Made by a program: the position numbers and the translations under genes. Positions 43,318-53,400 of a DNA stretch of 64,000 bases are shown piece after piece (position 1 is the stretch's first letter; each line of letters begins with the position of its first letter). The notes beneath the pieces are model-generated. The model saw only the letters and a program-made list of their open reading frames with translations, ran no database searches and was not told where the DNA came from. Origin of the DNA: Apodospora peruviana (taxonomy: Eukaryota; Ascomycota; Sordariomycetes; Sordariales; Lasiosphaeriaceae); contig JAUEDM010000007.1 in the NCBI GenBank assembly GCA_033439685.1, positions 1,426,001 through 1,490,000 of the forward strand, in the 5' to 3' direction.

Positions 43318-46300
43318 ATGTCTCAATTTGCGCCTCCTCCGCCTCCCCCGGGATGGGGTGCTCCCCCTCCTCCTCCGCCACCACCTCCGGGCCCTCCTTC
43401 ATCCCTTCCACCCCCTCCAGCTATCCCGGCGCCACCGCCCCCGGGCTATCGACCTCCGACCGATCCGCAGATCGCTAAGTTCGCGCAGAAGAAGAAGGAA
43501 TGGCTTCGCATGCAGCGAAATCGCTTTGGCGAAAAGCGGAAGGGAGGATTTGTGGAGACGCAGAAGGCCGACATGCCCCCCGAGCATTTGCGAAAGATCG
43601 TCAGAGATATCGGAGACGTCTCTCAGAAAAGGTACACCAGCGACAAACGCAGCTATCTAGGCGCTCTGAAGTTTATGCCGCATGCCGTGCTGAAGCTTCT
43701 AGAGAATATGCCGATGCCTTGGGAGTCTGCGAGAGAGGTCAAGGTCCTCTACCACGTCAATGGTTGCCTGACCCTCGTTAACGAGATCCCACGCGTCATC
43801 GAGCCGGTATTCTTTGCTCAGTGGGCTAGCATGTGGACGGTTATGCGCAAAGAGAAGAGCGACAGAAGGCTATTCAAGCGCATGCGTTTCCCGCCCTTTG
43901 ACGACGAGGAGCCTCCCCTGTCGTGGTCCGAGAATATCGAGGATGTCGAGCCCCTTGAACCCATTCAGATGGAGCTTGACGAGGAAGAAGAAGCTGCCAT
44001 TTATGAATGGTTCTATGACCATCGCCCGCTTGATGACACCTCGCACGTCAACGGGCCTAGTTACAAGACTTGGAACCTTACACTGCCTCAAATGGCAAGT
44101 TTATATCGACTAAGCTTGCCGCTCGTGTCGGAGGTAGTTGATCAGAACTACTTCTACCTTTTCGAACTCAAGAGCTTTCTTACCGCAAAAGCTCTGAACG
44201 TGGCATTACCGGGCGGGCCTCGGTTTGAGCCGCTGTATAAGGATATTGATCCCAACGATGAGGATTTTGGCGAGTTCAATGCCATGGACCGCATTATTTT
44301 CAGAAATCCCATCCGCACCGAGTGCCGCGTCTCGTATCCATACCTTTACAACGCTCTTCCCCGAAGCGTGCAACTGTCTTGGCATTCGCACCCCCAGATT
44401 GTCTACACGAAGACCGAGGGCCGCAATCTTCCAGCTTTCTTTTTCGATACCGGCATCAACCCCATCTCATCTCGTGCCGTTGCTCCGAAGAATCTTACCG
44501 TGAGTCACGAGGATGAACTGTTTGGGAAGGGCGCCAATGAGGAGCCTGAGGAGGAAGCATTCGAGTTGCCGGCGGATATCGAGCCTTTTCTTTCTGAAGA
44601 GGAACTGTTTACCGACGAGACCGCTGCCGCTATTGAGCTATGGTGGGCACCATTCCCATTTGACCGTCGCTCTGGAAAAATGGTTCGGGCTCAGGATGTG
44701 CCTCTTGTCAAGCATTGGTATCTGGAGCACTGCCCGCCAAAGCAGCCCGTCAAAGTGAGGGTATCATACCAAAAGCTCCTGAAGACCTATGTCCTTAATG
44801 AGCTCCATAAAAAGAAGCCCAAGGCCCTCCAAAGACAGAATCTCCTCAGGACTTTGAAGCAAACCAAGTTCTTCCAACAAACAACAATTGATTGGGTCGA
44901 GGCTGGTCTGCAAGTCTGCCGCCAAGGTTTCAACATGCTCAATCTCCTGATCCATCGCAAGAACCTCACCTACCTCCATCTCGACTACAACTTCAACTTG
45001 AAGCCCGTCAAAACTCTCACGACCAAGGAACGGAAGAAGTCTAGATTTGGAAACGCGTTCCATCTTATGCGAGAGATCCTGCGATTAACCAAGCTTATCG
45101 TCGATGCCCAAGTTCAATACCGCCTCGGCAATATCGATGCTTTCCAACTTGCTGACGGTATTCTCTATGCCTTCAACCATGTTGGACAGCTTACGGGGAT
45201 GTACAGGTACAAGTACAAGCTTATGCATCAGATCCGTTCCTGCAAGGATCTCAAGCATCTGATCTACTACCGCTTCAATTCCGGTCCTGTTGGCAAAGGA
45301 CCAGGCTGTGGTTTCTGGGCCCCAGCCTGGAGGGTTTGGCTTTTCTTCATGCGAGGCATCATTCCGCTTCTGGAGCGATGGCTTGGGAATCTTCTTTCTC
45401 GTCAGTTTGAGGGACGCCACAGCAAGGGCGTGGCAAAGACGGTCACGAAGCAGCGTGTTGAATCACATTTCGACCTGGAACTCCGTGCCTCGGTAATGGC
45501 GGACTTGATGGACATGATGCCTGAAGGCATCAAGCAGAACAAGGTTAATACAGTTCTTCAACATTTGTCCGAGGCGTGGAGGTGTTGGAAGAGCAATATT
45601 CCCTGGAAGGTCCCCGGCCTACCTGCGGCTATCGAGAACATCATTCTGCGATATGTCAAATCCAAGGCGGACTGGTGGATCTCAGTCGCCCACTACAACC
45701 GCGAGCGGATCCGGAGAGGCGCTACTGTTGACAAAACGGTTGCTAAGAAGAATGTTGGACGGCTCACCCGTTTGTGGCTGAAGGCTGAGCAGGAGCGGCA
45801 GCACAATCACATGAAGGATGGACCGTACGTTTCGTCTGAGGAGGCCGTTGCAATCTACACTACGACAGTACACTGGCTGGAGTCGCGCAAATTTTCCCCC
45901 ATTCCCTTCCCCAGCGTCTCTTATAAGCACGACACCAAAATTCTCATCTTGGCTCTCGAGCGCTTGCGTGAGGCATACTCAACGAAGGGCAGGCTGAACC
46001 AGAGCCAGCGTGAAGAGCTCGCTTTGATTGAGCAGGCATATGACAGCCCAGGCACGACCTTGGAGCGCATCAAACGTTTTTTGCTCACGCAGCGAGCTTT
46101 CAAGGAGGTTGGAATCGATATGAACGACAATTACAGCACTATCAACCCTGTCTATGACATTGAACCGATAGAAAAAATCAGTGATGCTTACCTGGATCAG
46201 TACCTCTGGTATCAGGCTGATCAACGGCATCTCTTCCCAGCCTGGATCAAACCGTCAGACTCGGAGGTCCCGCCTCTTCTTGTGTACAAGTGGGCTCAAG

Positions 46301-49300
46301 GCATCAACAATCTTGACAGGGTTTGGGAGACTGCCGATGGCGAGTGCAACGTCATGATTGAGACCCAGCTCTCCAAGGTCTACGAGAAGATTGAGCTAAC
46401 CCTGCTCAACTCGCTTCTGCGGCTGATCATGGACCACAATCTGGCAGACTACATCACAGCCAAGAATAATGTTACTTTGACTTACAAGGACATGAGCCAT
46501 GTCAACAGCTATGGCATGATTCGCGGTTTGCAATTTTCGGCCTTTGTTTTCCAGTATTACGGCCTCATCCTTGACCTGCTACTTTTGGGTCCTCAGCGTG
46601 CCAGTGAGATCGCTGGTCCTCCGCAGAGCCCGAACGACTTCCTCCAGTTCCGGGATAAGGAGACCGAGACAAGACACCCTATCAGACTTTACACCAGATA
46701 TATCGACAAGATCTGGGTTTTCTTGCGGTTTACTGCAGATGAGTCGCGCGATCTCATCCAGAGGTTCCTTACCGAACAACCAGACCCCAACTTCGAGAAC
46801 GTCATCGGGTATAAGAGCAAGAAGTGCTGGCCCAGGGACTCCCGCATGCGTCTCATGAGACACGATGTGAACCTCGGGCGAGCTGTCTTTTGGGACTTGA
46901 AGAACCGGCTTCCGCGATCTGTTACCACCATCGAGTGGGAAGACACATTCGCCAGCGTGTACAGCAGGGACAACCCGAACCTCCTCTTCTCCATGTGCGG
47001 GTTTGAGGTCCGCATTCTCCCCAAGATACGGAACCAAAATGACGAGTTCCCTGTGAAGGACAGCGTCTGGTCTCTTGTAGACAACACGACTAAGGAGCGA
47101 ACTGCCCACGCCTTCCTCCAGGTGACTGAGGAAGATATTCAAAAGTTCAACAACCGCATCCGGCAAATCCTGATGTCTTCTGGATCAACGACGTTCACAA
47201 AGATTGCCAATAAGTGGAATACCGCGTTGATTGCTCTGTTCACTTACTACCGCGAGGCTGCCGTCTCGACAGTAAATTTGCTTGATACCATTGTCAAGTG
47301 TGAGACAAAGATCCAGACTCGAGTAAAGATAGGCTTGAACTCGAAAATGCCGTCTCGTTTCCCGCCGGCCGTGTTTTACACGCCCAAGGAACTTGGCGGA
47401 CTCGGCATGATCTCTGGATCACATATCTTGATCCCCACAAGTGACAAGCGCTTGGCCAAGCAGACCGACGTTGGAGTTACGCACTACCGCGCAGGTATGT
47501 CTCACGACGAGGAGACATTGATTCCGAATATCTTCCGCTACATTATCCCATGGGAGGCCGAGTTCATCGATTCTCAACGTGTCTGGACGGAATATTCCCA
47601 AAAGCGGCTCGAAGCGAACCAGCAGAATAGAAGACTCACGCTGGAAGATCTTGAAGACAGCTGGGATCGCGGCTTGCCTCGCATCAACACCCTCTTCCAG
47701 AAAGACCGCAGCACTCTGAGCTTTGACAAAGGTTTCCGAGCTCGAGCTGAGTTTAAGATTTACCAGTTGATGAAGAGCAATCCATTCTGGTGGACCAGCC
47801 AGAGGCATGACGGCAAACTGTGGAACCTCAATGCATACCGTACCGACGTTATTCAGGCCCTGGGAGGTGTTGAGACTATCCTAGAGCACACTCTCTTCAA
47901 GGCGACTGGTTTCCCCTCCTGGGAAGGTCTCTTTTGGGAGAAGGCGAGCGGATTTGAGGAGAGCATGAAGTTCAAGAAGCTCACCAACGCGCAGCGATCA
48001 GGTCTCAACCAGATTCCCAACCGTCGGTTCACTCTCTGGTGGTCTCCAACTATCAACAGAGCGAACGTGTACGTTGGTTTCCAGGTACAGTTGGATCTTA
48101 CGGGTATCTTCTTGCACGGAAAGATTCCAACCTTGAAGATCTCCTTGATCCAAATTTTCCGTGCCCATTTGTGGCAGAAGATCCACGAATCTGTTGTTAT
48201 GGATCTTTGCCAGGTCTTTGACCAAGAGTTGGAGGCTCTGAGTATCGAGTCGGTACAGAAAGAGACAATCCATCCCAGAAAGTCATACAAGATGAACAGT
48301 TCTTGTGCAGATATTCAGCTCTTTGCCAGTCATAAATGGAATGTCACTCGGCCGTCCCACCTTTTCGACACAAAGGATGTAATCGAATCGACGACCACAA
48401 ACAAATTCTGGATCGACGTACAACTTCGGTATGGTGACTACGACTCTCACGACATTGAGAGATATGTCAGGGCAAAGTATCTCGACTACACTACCGATAG
48501 CATGAGTCTGTATCCATCCCCGACAGGCCTGATGATCGGTATTGATTTGGCATACAACCTCTATTCGGCGTACGGTCAATACTTCCCCGGCTTGAAGCTC
48601 TTAGTCCAGCAAGCGATGGCCAAGATTATGAAAGCCAACCCTGCGCTTTATGTCTTGCGCGAGCGTATCCGAAAGGGCCTCCAGCTTTATGCGTCGGAGA
48701 GTAACCAAGAGTTCTTGAACTCGCAGAACTACTCCGAGTTGTTCAGCAACCAGACGCAGCTCTTCATCGATGACACCAACGTCTACCGAGTGACCATCCA
48801 TAAGACATTCGAGGGTAATCTGACAACCAAGCCAATTAACGGAGCCATCTTCATTTTTAATCCCCGCACAGGACAGTTGTTCTTGAAGATCATTCATACC
48901 AGCGTCTGGGCAGGGCAGAAGCGTTTGGGGCAGTTGGCGAAATGGAAGACCGCGGAAGAAGTGGCTGCTTTGATCAGGTCCCTTCCAGTAGAAGAGCAAC
49001 CGAAGCAGCTAATCGTCACTCGGAAGGGCTTGCTCGATCCTTTGGAAGTGAATCTGCTTGATTTCCCGAATATTTCAATTCGTGCCTCCGAGTTGCAGCT
49101 TCCATTCCAGGCTGCCATGAAGGTCGAGAAACTCGGCGACATGATTCTGCGTGCCACCGAGCCACAGATGGTTCTGTTCAACCTGTACGACGAATGGCTG
49201 AAGAGCATTTCATCATACACAGCCTTTTCTCGTTTGATTCTTATCCTTCGTGCATTGCACGTCAACCAGGACAAGACCAAGCTGATCTTGCGGCCGGATA

Positions 49301-50439
49301 AGACTGTGATCACACAGGATCATCACATTTGGCCGACCCTTTCGGATGAAGACTGGATCAAGGTTGAGACGCAGCTCCGAGATCTGATTCTAAATGACTA
49401 CGGCAAGAAGAACAATGTCAACGTGTCCAGCTTGACGAGCAGTGAAGTTCGGGACATTATACTGGGTATGGAAATATCGGCACCATCCATGCAGAGACAG
49501 CAGGCCGCCGAGATCGAGAAACAGCAGCAGGAACAGCAGCAGCTTACTGCCGTCACGACCAAGACGCAGAACGTCCATGGTGAAGAGATCATCGTAACGA
49601 CTACTTCGCAGTTTGAACAGCAGACATTTGCCTCGAAGACAGAGTGGCGGACCAGAGCGATTGCTACCTCCAATCTCCGCACGAGATCCAACAATATGTA
49701 CGTCTCGCCGGTGGATAGCGACGTGGACGACATCACGTATGTCATGCCAAAGAACATCCTCAAGCGGTTCATCACGATTGCGGATCTCCGTGTGCAGGTG
49801 GCAGGCTATCTGTACGGATCATCGCCAGCCGACAACGACAAAGTCAAGGAGATTAAGTGCATCGTCATGGTACCTCAGATCGGCGGGTTGCGCAACGTGC
49901 AGCTCCCCCAGTACCTGCCACAGCACGAGTTCCTCAAGGACATGGAGCCGCTCGGCATAATCCACACCATGTCCGGCAATGAGCTTCCCTACATGTCGGC
50001 CACGGATGTCACAGAGCACGCCAAGCTTCTGGATGCCCACTCTGAGTGGGACAAGCAGAACACTCTGACCGTTACGGTGTCGTTTACGCCCGGCAGTGTC
50101 TCGCTCTCGGCCTGGGCTCTGACACCACAGGGATACAAATGGGGCGTGGATAACAAGGACATTGGCAGCGATCAGCCGCAGGGCTTTACGACGACGATGG
50201 GGGAGAAGCGCCAGCTTCTCCTCAGCGAGAAGTTCAGGGGCTTCTTCTTGGTGCCCGATTCCGGGAAATGGAACTACAGCTTCATGGGCAGCGCATTTGG
50301 TGGTTTGGAGAAAAAGCCCGTTCATGTCAAGCTGGATGCCCCCCTGCCGTTCTACTCCGACCAGCATCGGCCGATCCATTTCTCGAGCTTCAACGAGCTC
50401 GAGGATATTTGGGTGGATAGACAAGATAATTTCGCCTAA
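43318..50439 (+). CDS. prp8: Pre-mRNA splicing factor Prp8 (U5 snRNP core)
   Basis: One uninterrupted exon of 2373 residues. After MSQFAPPPPPPGWG the first 60 residues are a proline-rich tract typical of Prp8. The PRO8NT and PROCN regions follow (MHQIRSCKDLKHLIYYRFNS). The RT-like/thumb and linker region comes next (DSRMRLMRHDVNLGRAVFWD, LFSMCGFEVRILPKIRNQND), then the RNase H-like domain (KTFEGNLTTKPINGAIFIFN). A C-terminal Jab1/MPN domain starts near MPKNILKRFITIADLRVQVA and ends FNELEDIWVDRQDNFA. Prp8 cradles the spliceosome active site and controls Brr2. No intein insertion is present at the usual central location. Start 43318 gives the conserved MSQFAPPPPPP; the frame is open 15 codons upstream without an ATG. 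Confidence 0.99.
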   Translation: MSQFAPPPPPPGWGAPPPPPPPPPGPPSSLPPPPAIPAPPPPGYRPPTDPQIAKFAQKKKEWLRMQRNRFGEKRKGGFVETQKADMPPEHLRKIVRDIGDVSQKRYTSDKRSYLGALKFMPHAVLKLLENMPMPWESAREVKVLYHVNGCLTLVNEIPRVIEPVFFAQWASMWTVMRKEKSDRRLFKRMRFPPFDDEEPPLSWSENIEDVEPLEPIQMELDEEEEAAIYEWFYDHRPLDDTSHVNGPSYKTWNLTLPQMASLYRLSLPLVSEVVDQNYFYLFELKSFLTAKALNVALPGGPRFEPLYKDIDPNDEDFGEFNAMDRIIFRNPIRTECRVSYPYLYNALPRSVQLSWHSHPQIVYTKTEGRNLPAFFFDTGINPISSRAVAPKNLTVSHEDELFGKGANEEPEEEAFELPADIEPFLSEEELFTDETAAAIELWWAPFPFDRRSGKMVRAQDVPLVKHWYLEHCPPKQPVKVRVSYQKLLKTYVLNELHKKKPKALQRQNLLRTLKQTKFFQQTTIDWVEAGLQVCRQGFNMLNLLIHRKNLTYLHLDYNFNLKPVKTLTTKERKKSRFGNAFHLMREILRLTKLIVDAQVQYRLGNIDAFQLADGILYAFNHVGQLTGMYRYKYKLMHQIRSCKDLKHLIYYRFNSGPVGKGPGCGFWAPAWRVWLFFMRGIIPLLERWLGNLLSRQFEGRHSKGVAKTVTKQRVESHFDLELRASVMADLMDMMPEGIKQNKVNTVLQHLSEAWRCWKSNIPWKVPGLPAAIENIILRYVKSKADWWISVAHYNRERIRRGATVDKTVAKKNVGRLTRLWLKAEQERQHNHMKDGPYVSSEEAVAIYTTTVHWLESRKFSPIPFPSVSYKHDTKILILALERLREAYSTKGRLNQSQREELALIEQAYDSPGTTLERIKRFLLTQRAFKEVGIDMNDNYSTINPVYDIEPIEKISDAYLDQYLWYQADQRHLFPAWIKPSDSEVPPLLVYKWAQGINNLDRVWETADGECNVMIETQLSKVYEKIELTLLNSLLRLIMDHNLADYITAKNNVTLTYKDMSHVNSYGMIRGLQFSAFVFQYYGLILDLLLLGPQRASEIAGPPQSPNDFLQFRDKETETRHPIRLYTRYIDKIWVFLRFTADESRDLIQRFLTEQPDPNFENVIGYKSKKCWPRDSRMRLMRHDVNLGRAVFWDLKNRLPRSVTTIEWEDTFASVYSRDNPNLLFSMCGFEVRILPKIRNQNDEFPVKDSVWSLVDNTTKERTAHAFLQVTEEDIQKFNNRIRQILMSSGSTTFTKIANKWNTALIALFTYYREAAVSTVNLLDTIVKCETKIQTRVKIGLNSKMPSRFPPAVFYTPKELGGLGMISGSHILIPTSDKRLAKQTDVGVTHYRAGMSHDEETLIPNIFRYIIPWEAEFIDSQRVWTEYSQKRLEANQQNRRLTLEDLEDSWDRGLPRINTLFQKDRSTLSFDKGFRARAEFKIYQLMKSNPFWWTSQRHDGKLWNLNAYRTDVIQALGGVETILEHTLFKATGFPSWEGLFWEKASGFEESMKFKKLTNAQRSGLNQIPNRRFTLWWSPTINRANVYVGFQVQLDLTGIFLHGKIPTLKISLIQIFRAHLWQKIHESVVMDLCQVFDQELEALSIESVQKETIHPRKSYKMNSSCADIQLFASHKWNVTRPSHLFDTKDVIESTTTNKFWIDVQLRYGDYDSHDIERYVRAKYLDYTTDSMSLYPSPTGLMIGIDLAYNLYSAYGQYFPGLKLLVQQAMAKIMKANPALYVLRERIRKGLQLYASESNQEFLNSQNYSELFSNQTQLFIDDTNVYRVTIHKTFEGNLTTKPINGAIFIFNPRTGQLFLKIIHTSVWAGQKRLGQLAKWKTAEEVAALIRSLPVEEQPKQLIVTRKGLLDPLEVNLLDFPNISIRASELQLPFQAAMKVEKLGDMILRATEPQMVLFNLYDEWLKSISSYTAFSRLILILRALHVNQDKTKLILRPDKTVITQDHHIWPTLSDEDWIKVETQLRDLILNDYGKKNNVNVSSLTSSEVRDIILGMEISAPSMQRQQAAEIEKQQQEQQQLTAVTTKTQNVHGEEIIVTTTSQFEQQTFASKTEWRTRAIATSNLRTRSNNMYVSPVDSDVDDITYVMPKNILKRFITIADLRVQVAGYLYGSSPADNDKVKEIKCIVMVPQIGGLRNVQLPQYLPQHEFLKDMEPLGIIHTMSGNELPYMSATDVTEHAKLLDAHSEWDKQNTLTVTVSFTPGSVSLSAWALTPQGYKWGVDNKDIGSDQPQGFTTTMGEKRQLLLSEKFRGFFLVPDSGKWNYSFMGSAFGGLEKKPVHVKLDAPLPFYSDQHRPIHFSSFNELEDIWVDRQDNFA

Positions 50440-53400
50440 GGCAGGTTTATTAGTTGGGAGGAAGAGGGGAGGCGGTGTGTATCGAGTAGAGTTGGCAGCC
50501 AACACCAAGCAGCAGATGAGAAGAGAGAAAGGAAACATACAAGAGCGGCTGAAAAGGGGTGGGCGAAACGGGGAAACGTCGGGATGTAGCGAGCTGGGAC
50601 GACTAATTGGAACTGATGCAATCTTTTCATGAAAGTGGGACACACGGGTGGTTAGCGAGGACCAAGCATCAGACGGTCATGTTCGCTTTCGGGAGCAACT
50701 CCAGACTGTTTGATCTGCTCCCCGGGGCTCTGGTCGGTGGTGTGTGGCCCGTCGTCAGCGCCCCGATACAGAAGAGCGGCCGGCTTACGATTTGCTGACA
50801 TTGTGGTCTTTTTCCTTTATGGCGTTTTGTATGTGTGGCCGGACCGTCTCATGTATATTTTAGCAAAAAAAGCAGTGTAACACCATGGTGGACATTTTGA
50901 AAAGTAGGATGGAACATAGTGTAGTAAGCTTATAGGGAATAATTCCGACAAGGCTGTGATGAAATGTTTAAAATCTTTTTGTTTACTTGATCTGTGTGAA
51001 TGTTTTGTAGGAACCTTCGCTCCTTTACCTGGGTCGAGGAGGAAACGGGAGGATGAATTTTGTGCATGCATATCGGCAACGTGCAGCTCGAAGAAACTTA
51101 ACACTCGAACCGTTAGGACCGAGATTCTGGTATGGAAGTCGCTGCACCTCTGACGGGACGAGAGCGATCGCACACGGGAACACCAAAAAGGTGGGACGGA
51201 AGACCCTGGAGGGCCAAGTGATGACGGACACACAAGGCACGCGGCGGTTCAGTCCTGCGTAGTTCCAGTTCCAGTTCCAGTGCTAGGGTGTACGTAGCCT
51301 CTACCTCGGCGGGATGTTGTCGAGCCGCTCGTGGGTTGGGGTCTTCTTGTGAGGGTTCAAGCCGAGGGAGACGAGTTCAAGAGACATGAACAAAAGAAGC
51401 GAGCGAGCATCAGACCAAGAGGATGGGATATGGACTCGTCAGGGCTGAATCAGCGAAGCTGGCAGAGGTTAGCGATGGCGATCCTAAGAGATTATGCTCA
51501 ATGCGTTTATGCGTTGTGGGAACTTGGGCGTTTTCAGCTTGAGCTGGGCTGGGCTGGGTGTTGAGGCTGCTCGGCGACAAATATTAAAGGCCGAATCGAC
51601 ACGGTAAGCGCGCATCTGGGTCAGGGTACTGTAGTCTGTCGCATGAGCTTAATCAAGCTGTTAGACGCCACCAGATTGAGTGACCGAGGCGCGCAAACCG
51701 CCTTGGAAACAGTGACAGATCGCTCGACCTACGTGTAAAGATAGCATTTGGAATGCCATCATCGCCAGGCTCTCCCTGTATGTCGGCGACCAGTCCCAGA
51801 GGGGCGTATCCAAATCCGTCGCAGAGTGGTGTCTTCTGCCATTCGCATTGCCCATCAGACGAAAAGCAAGAGATGCCTTGGGTCGTGTTGCAGCCAGTAG
51901 CTTGCAAGGGAGGTCAGAGGGGAGCGACCGGCGATCAAAATGGATCATGGGCCGGGCTGCATTGATGTTGACCAAGGCCATCGCCGCCAAGTTTGAGGTT
52001 AGGCGATGCCGGAATTGATAATCTCGGGCCTCTGGATCTAACAGGTCAAACTCGTCCCGAGCGGGGATTTTCCAGTCTGACCGAGCGCCAGACCCGTCCA
52101 TAAGCTGCCATGATGTTGGGATGTATTCTCTCCGAATACCACAGGTACCTGATGGAACACCGACGAGCCCCCCCCCCAAAGAGTCATCCACACCTGCCTT
52201 GTCGTGCCTTGCAAACTGCAAAGGCCTTGCAAGCACCCTTCTTCCCCGTAAAGCTAGCGCCTTCCAAGCTTCAGGTACCTACCTTAGGTAGCTACCGAAT
52301 AGGCCGAAGCAGCAACCCCTAAGACCGGAAGGGACATTGTTCTTATTGTGTCTTTTTCGGCCTAACCCGACCTCCCCATCTCCAACTCAAACGCAGATCA
52401 GGAGTCTCGGAAGTTGGGCCGAGCCTTTTGCGGCGTTGCATCCCATCCATCTTGAGCCAGCGCCTCACGACAGCATGGAAAACGAAAAGAAAGAGAAAAG
52501 AAGATGCACCCGACCTGCCACCTAGGAAAGCCAGAACTTCAGATGATGACTCAGCCACTCCAGCCACTCCAATGTCAAGCCTCTTGTTTAATGCTTCAGG
52601 GGCGTATGATCTTGTTCAGCGGTGCCTGAAGTTGGGAGATCACTTATTCGAAAACTAAACCACAATGGGGTTGTTACACCGAACCAGTCAAGATGACCTG
52701 CCGCCTTGTTGGAATTGCACGACCCAACGGCATTCATGCGTGTGTGCGACCTGCAGTGAGAACCAGTGAGAGCCTCGACGCCACAGGTCGATATCCGGGG
52801 TAGAGCAGCCGTTGTACAAAGACGACAAGCTAGAGTGACGGGAGCTTTGATGCAATCTTATTAGCAGCAACGGACCAATAAACCAGAGCTCTAGTGTGTA
52901 AGCCGACATGTATGTCTCAGCCTTAGGACAGGTCACCTCCCTCACGCACCCGTCGACGTTGATGTTGACGACACCTTTCGGCCTCGAATTCGATGCGCCT
53001 TGTCGTCCGAGCGGGAGCTAGCCAGACTAGGTACATCCCGTTTGGACCTTAATATTTGAAGGATTGCTTCAGCTCATCTCCAAGTTCGTACTACGGTACT
53101 CCGTATATGAGGCAGTCTAAGCTACCCCCTCCCCCCCTCCCCCCCCCCCCCCCCCCCGGATCTCCCTTCGTGATCCTTACCCCTGCCCTTGCACTTGGAA
53201 CTCTTCCGCAGCTTGGATCCCAGCCTGGGGGTCATGGACATCGTGGATGATGATGATGAGGCATCGGGTCGGCCCTGACTAGTACCCGTACCTTCCTTGC
53301 CAAAGTATTTTTGGACAGACACGAAAAAATGGAAGTCGCGAACGGAAATCCCTGCATTGGTCGACAGAAGCTCAGAACAGAGTGCAGACAGATGCCTGTG

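Noticed and set aside
43318..50439. Prp8 intein
   Set aside because: Many fungal Prp8 proteins carry one, but the protein here is continuous, with no Hint-type or endonuclease insert.
51661..52236. 191-codon frame on the minus strand in the gene-poor stretch
   Set aside because: No signal peptide, domain or plausible splice partners; base use looks like spacer.
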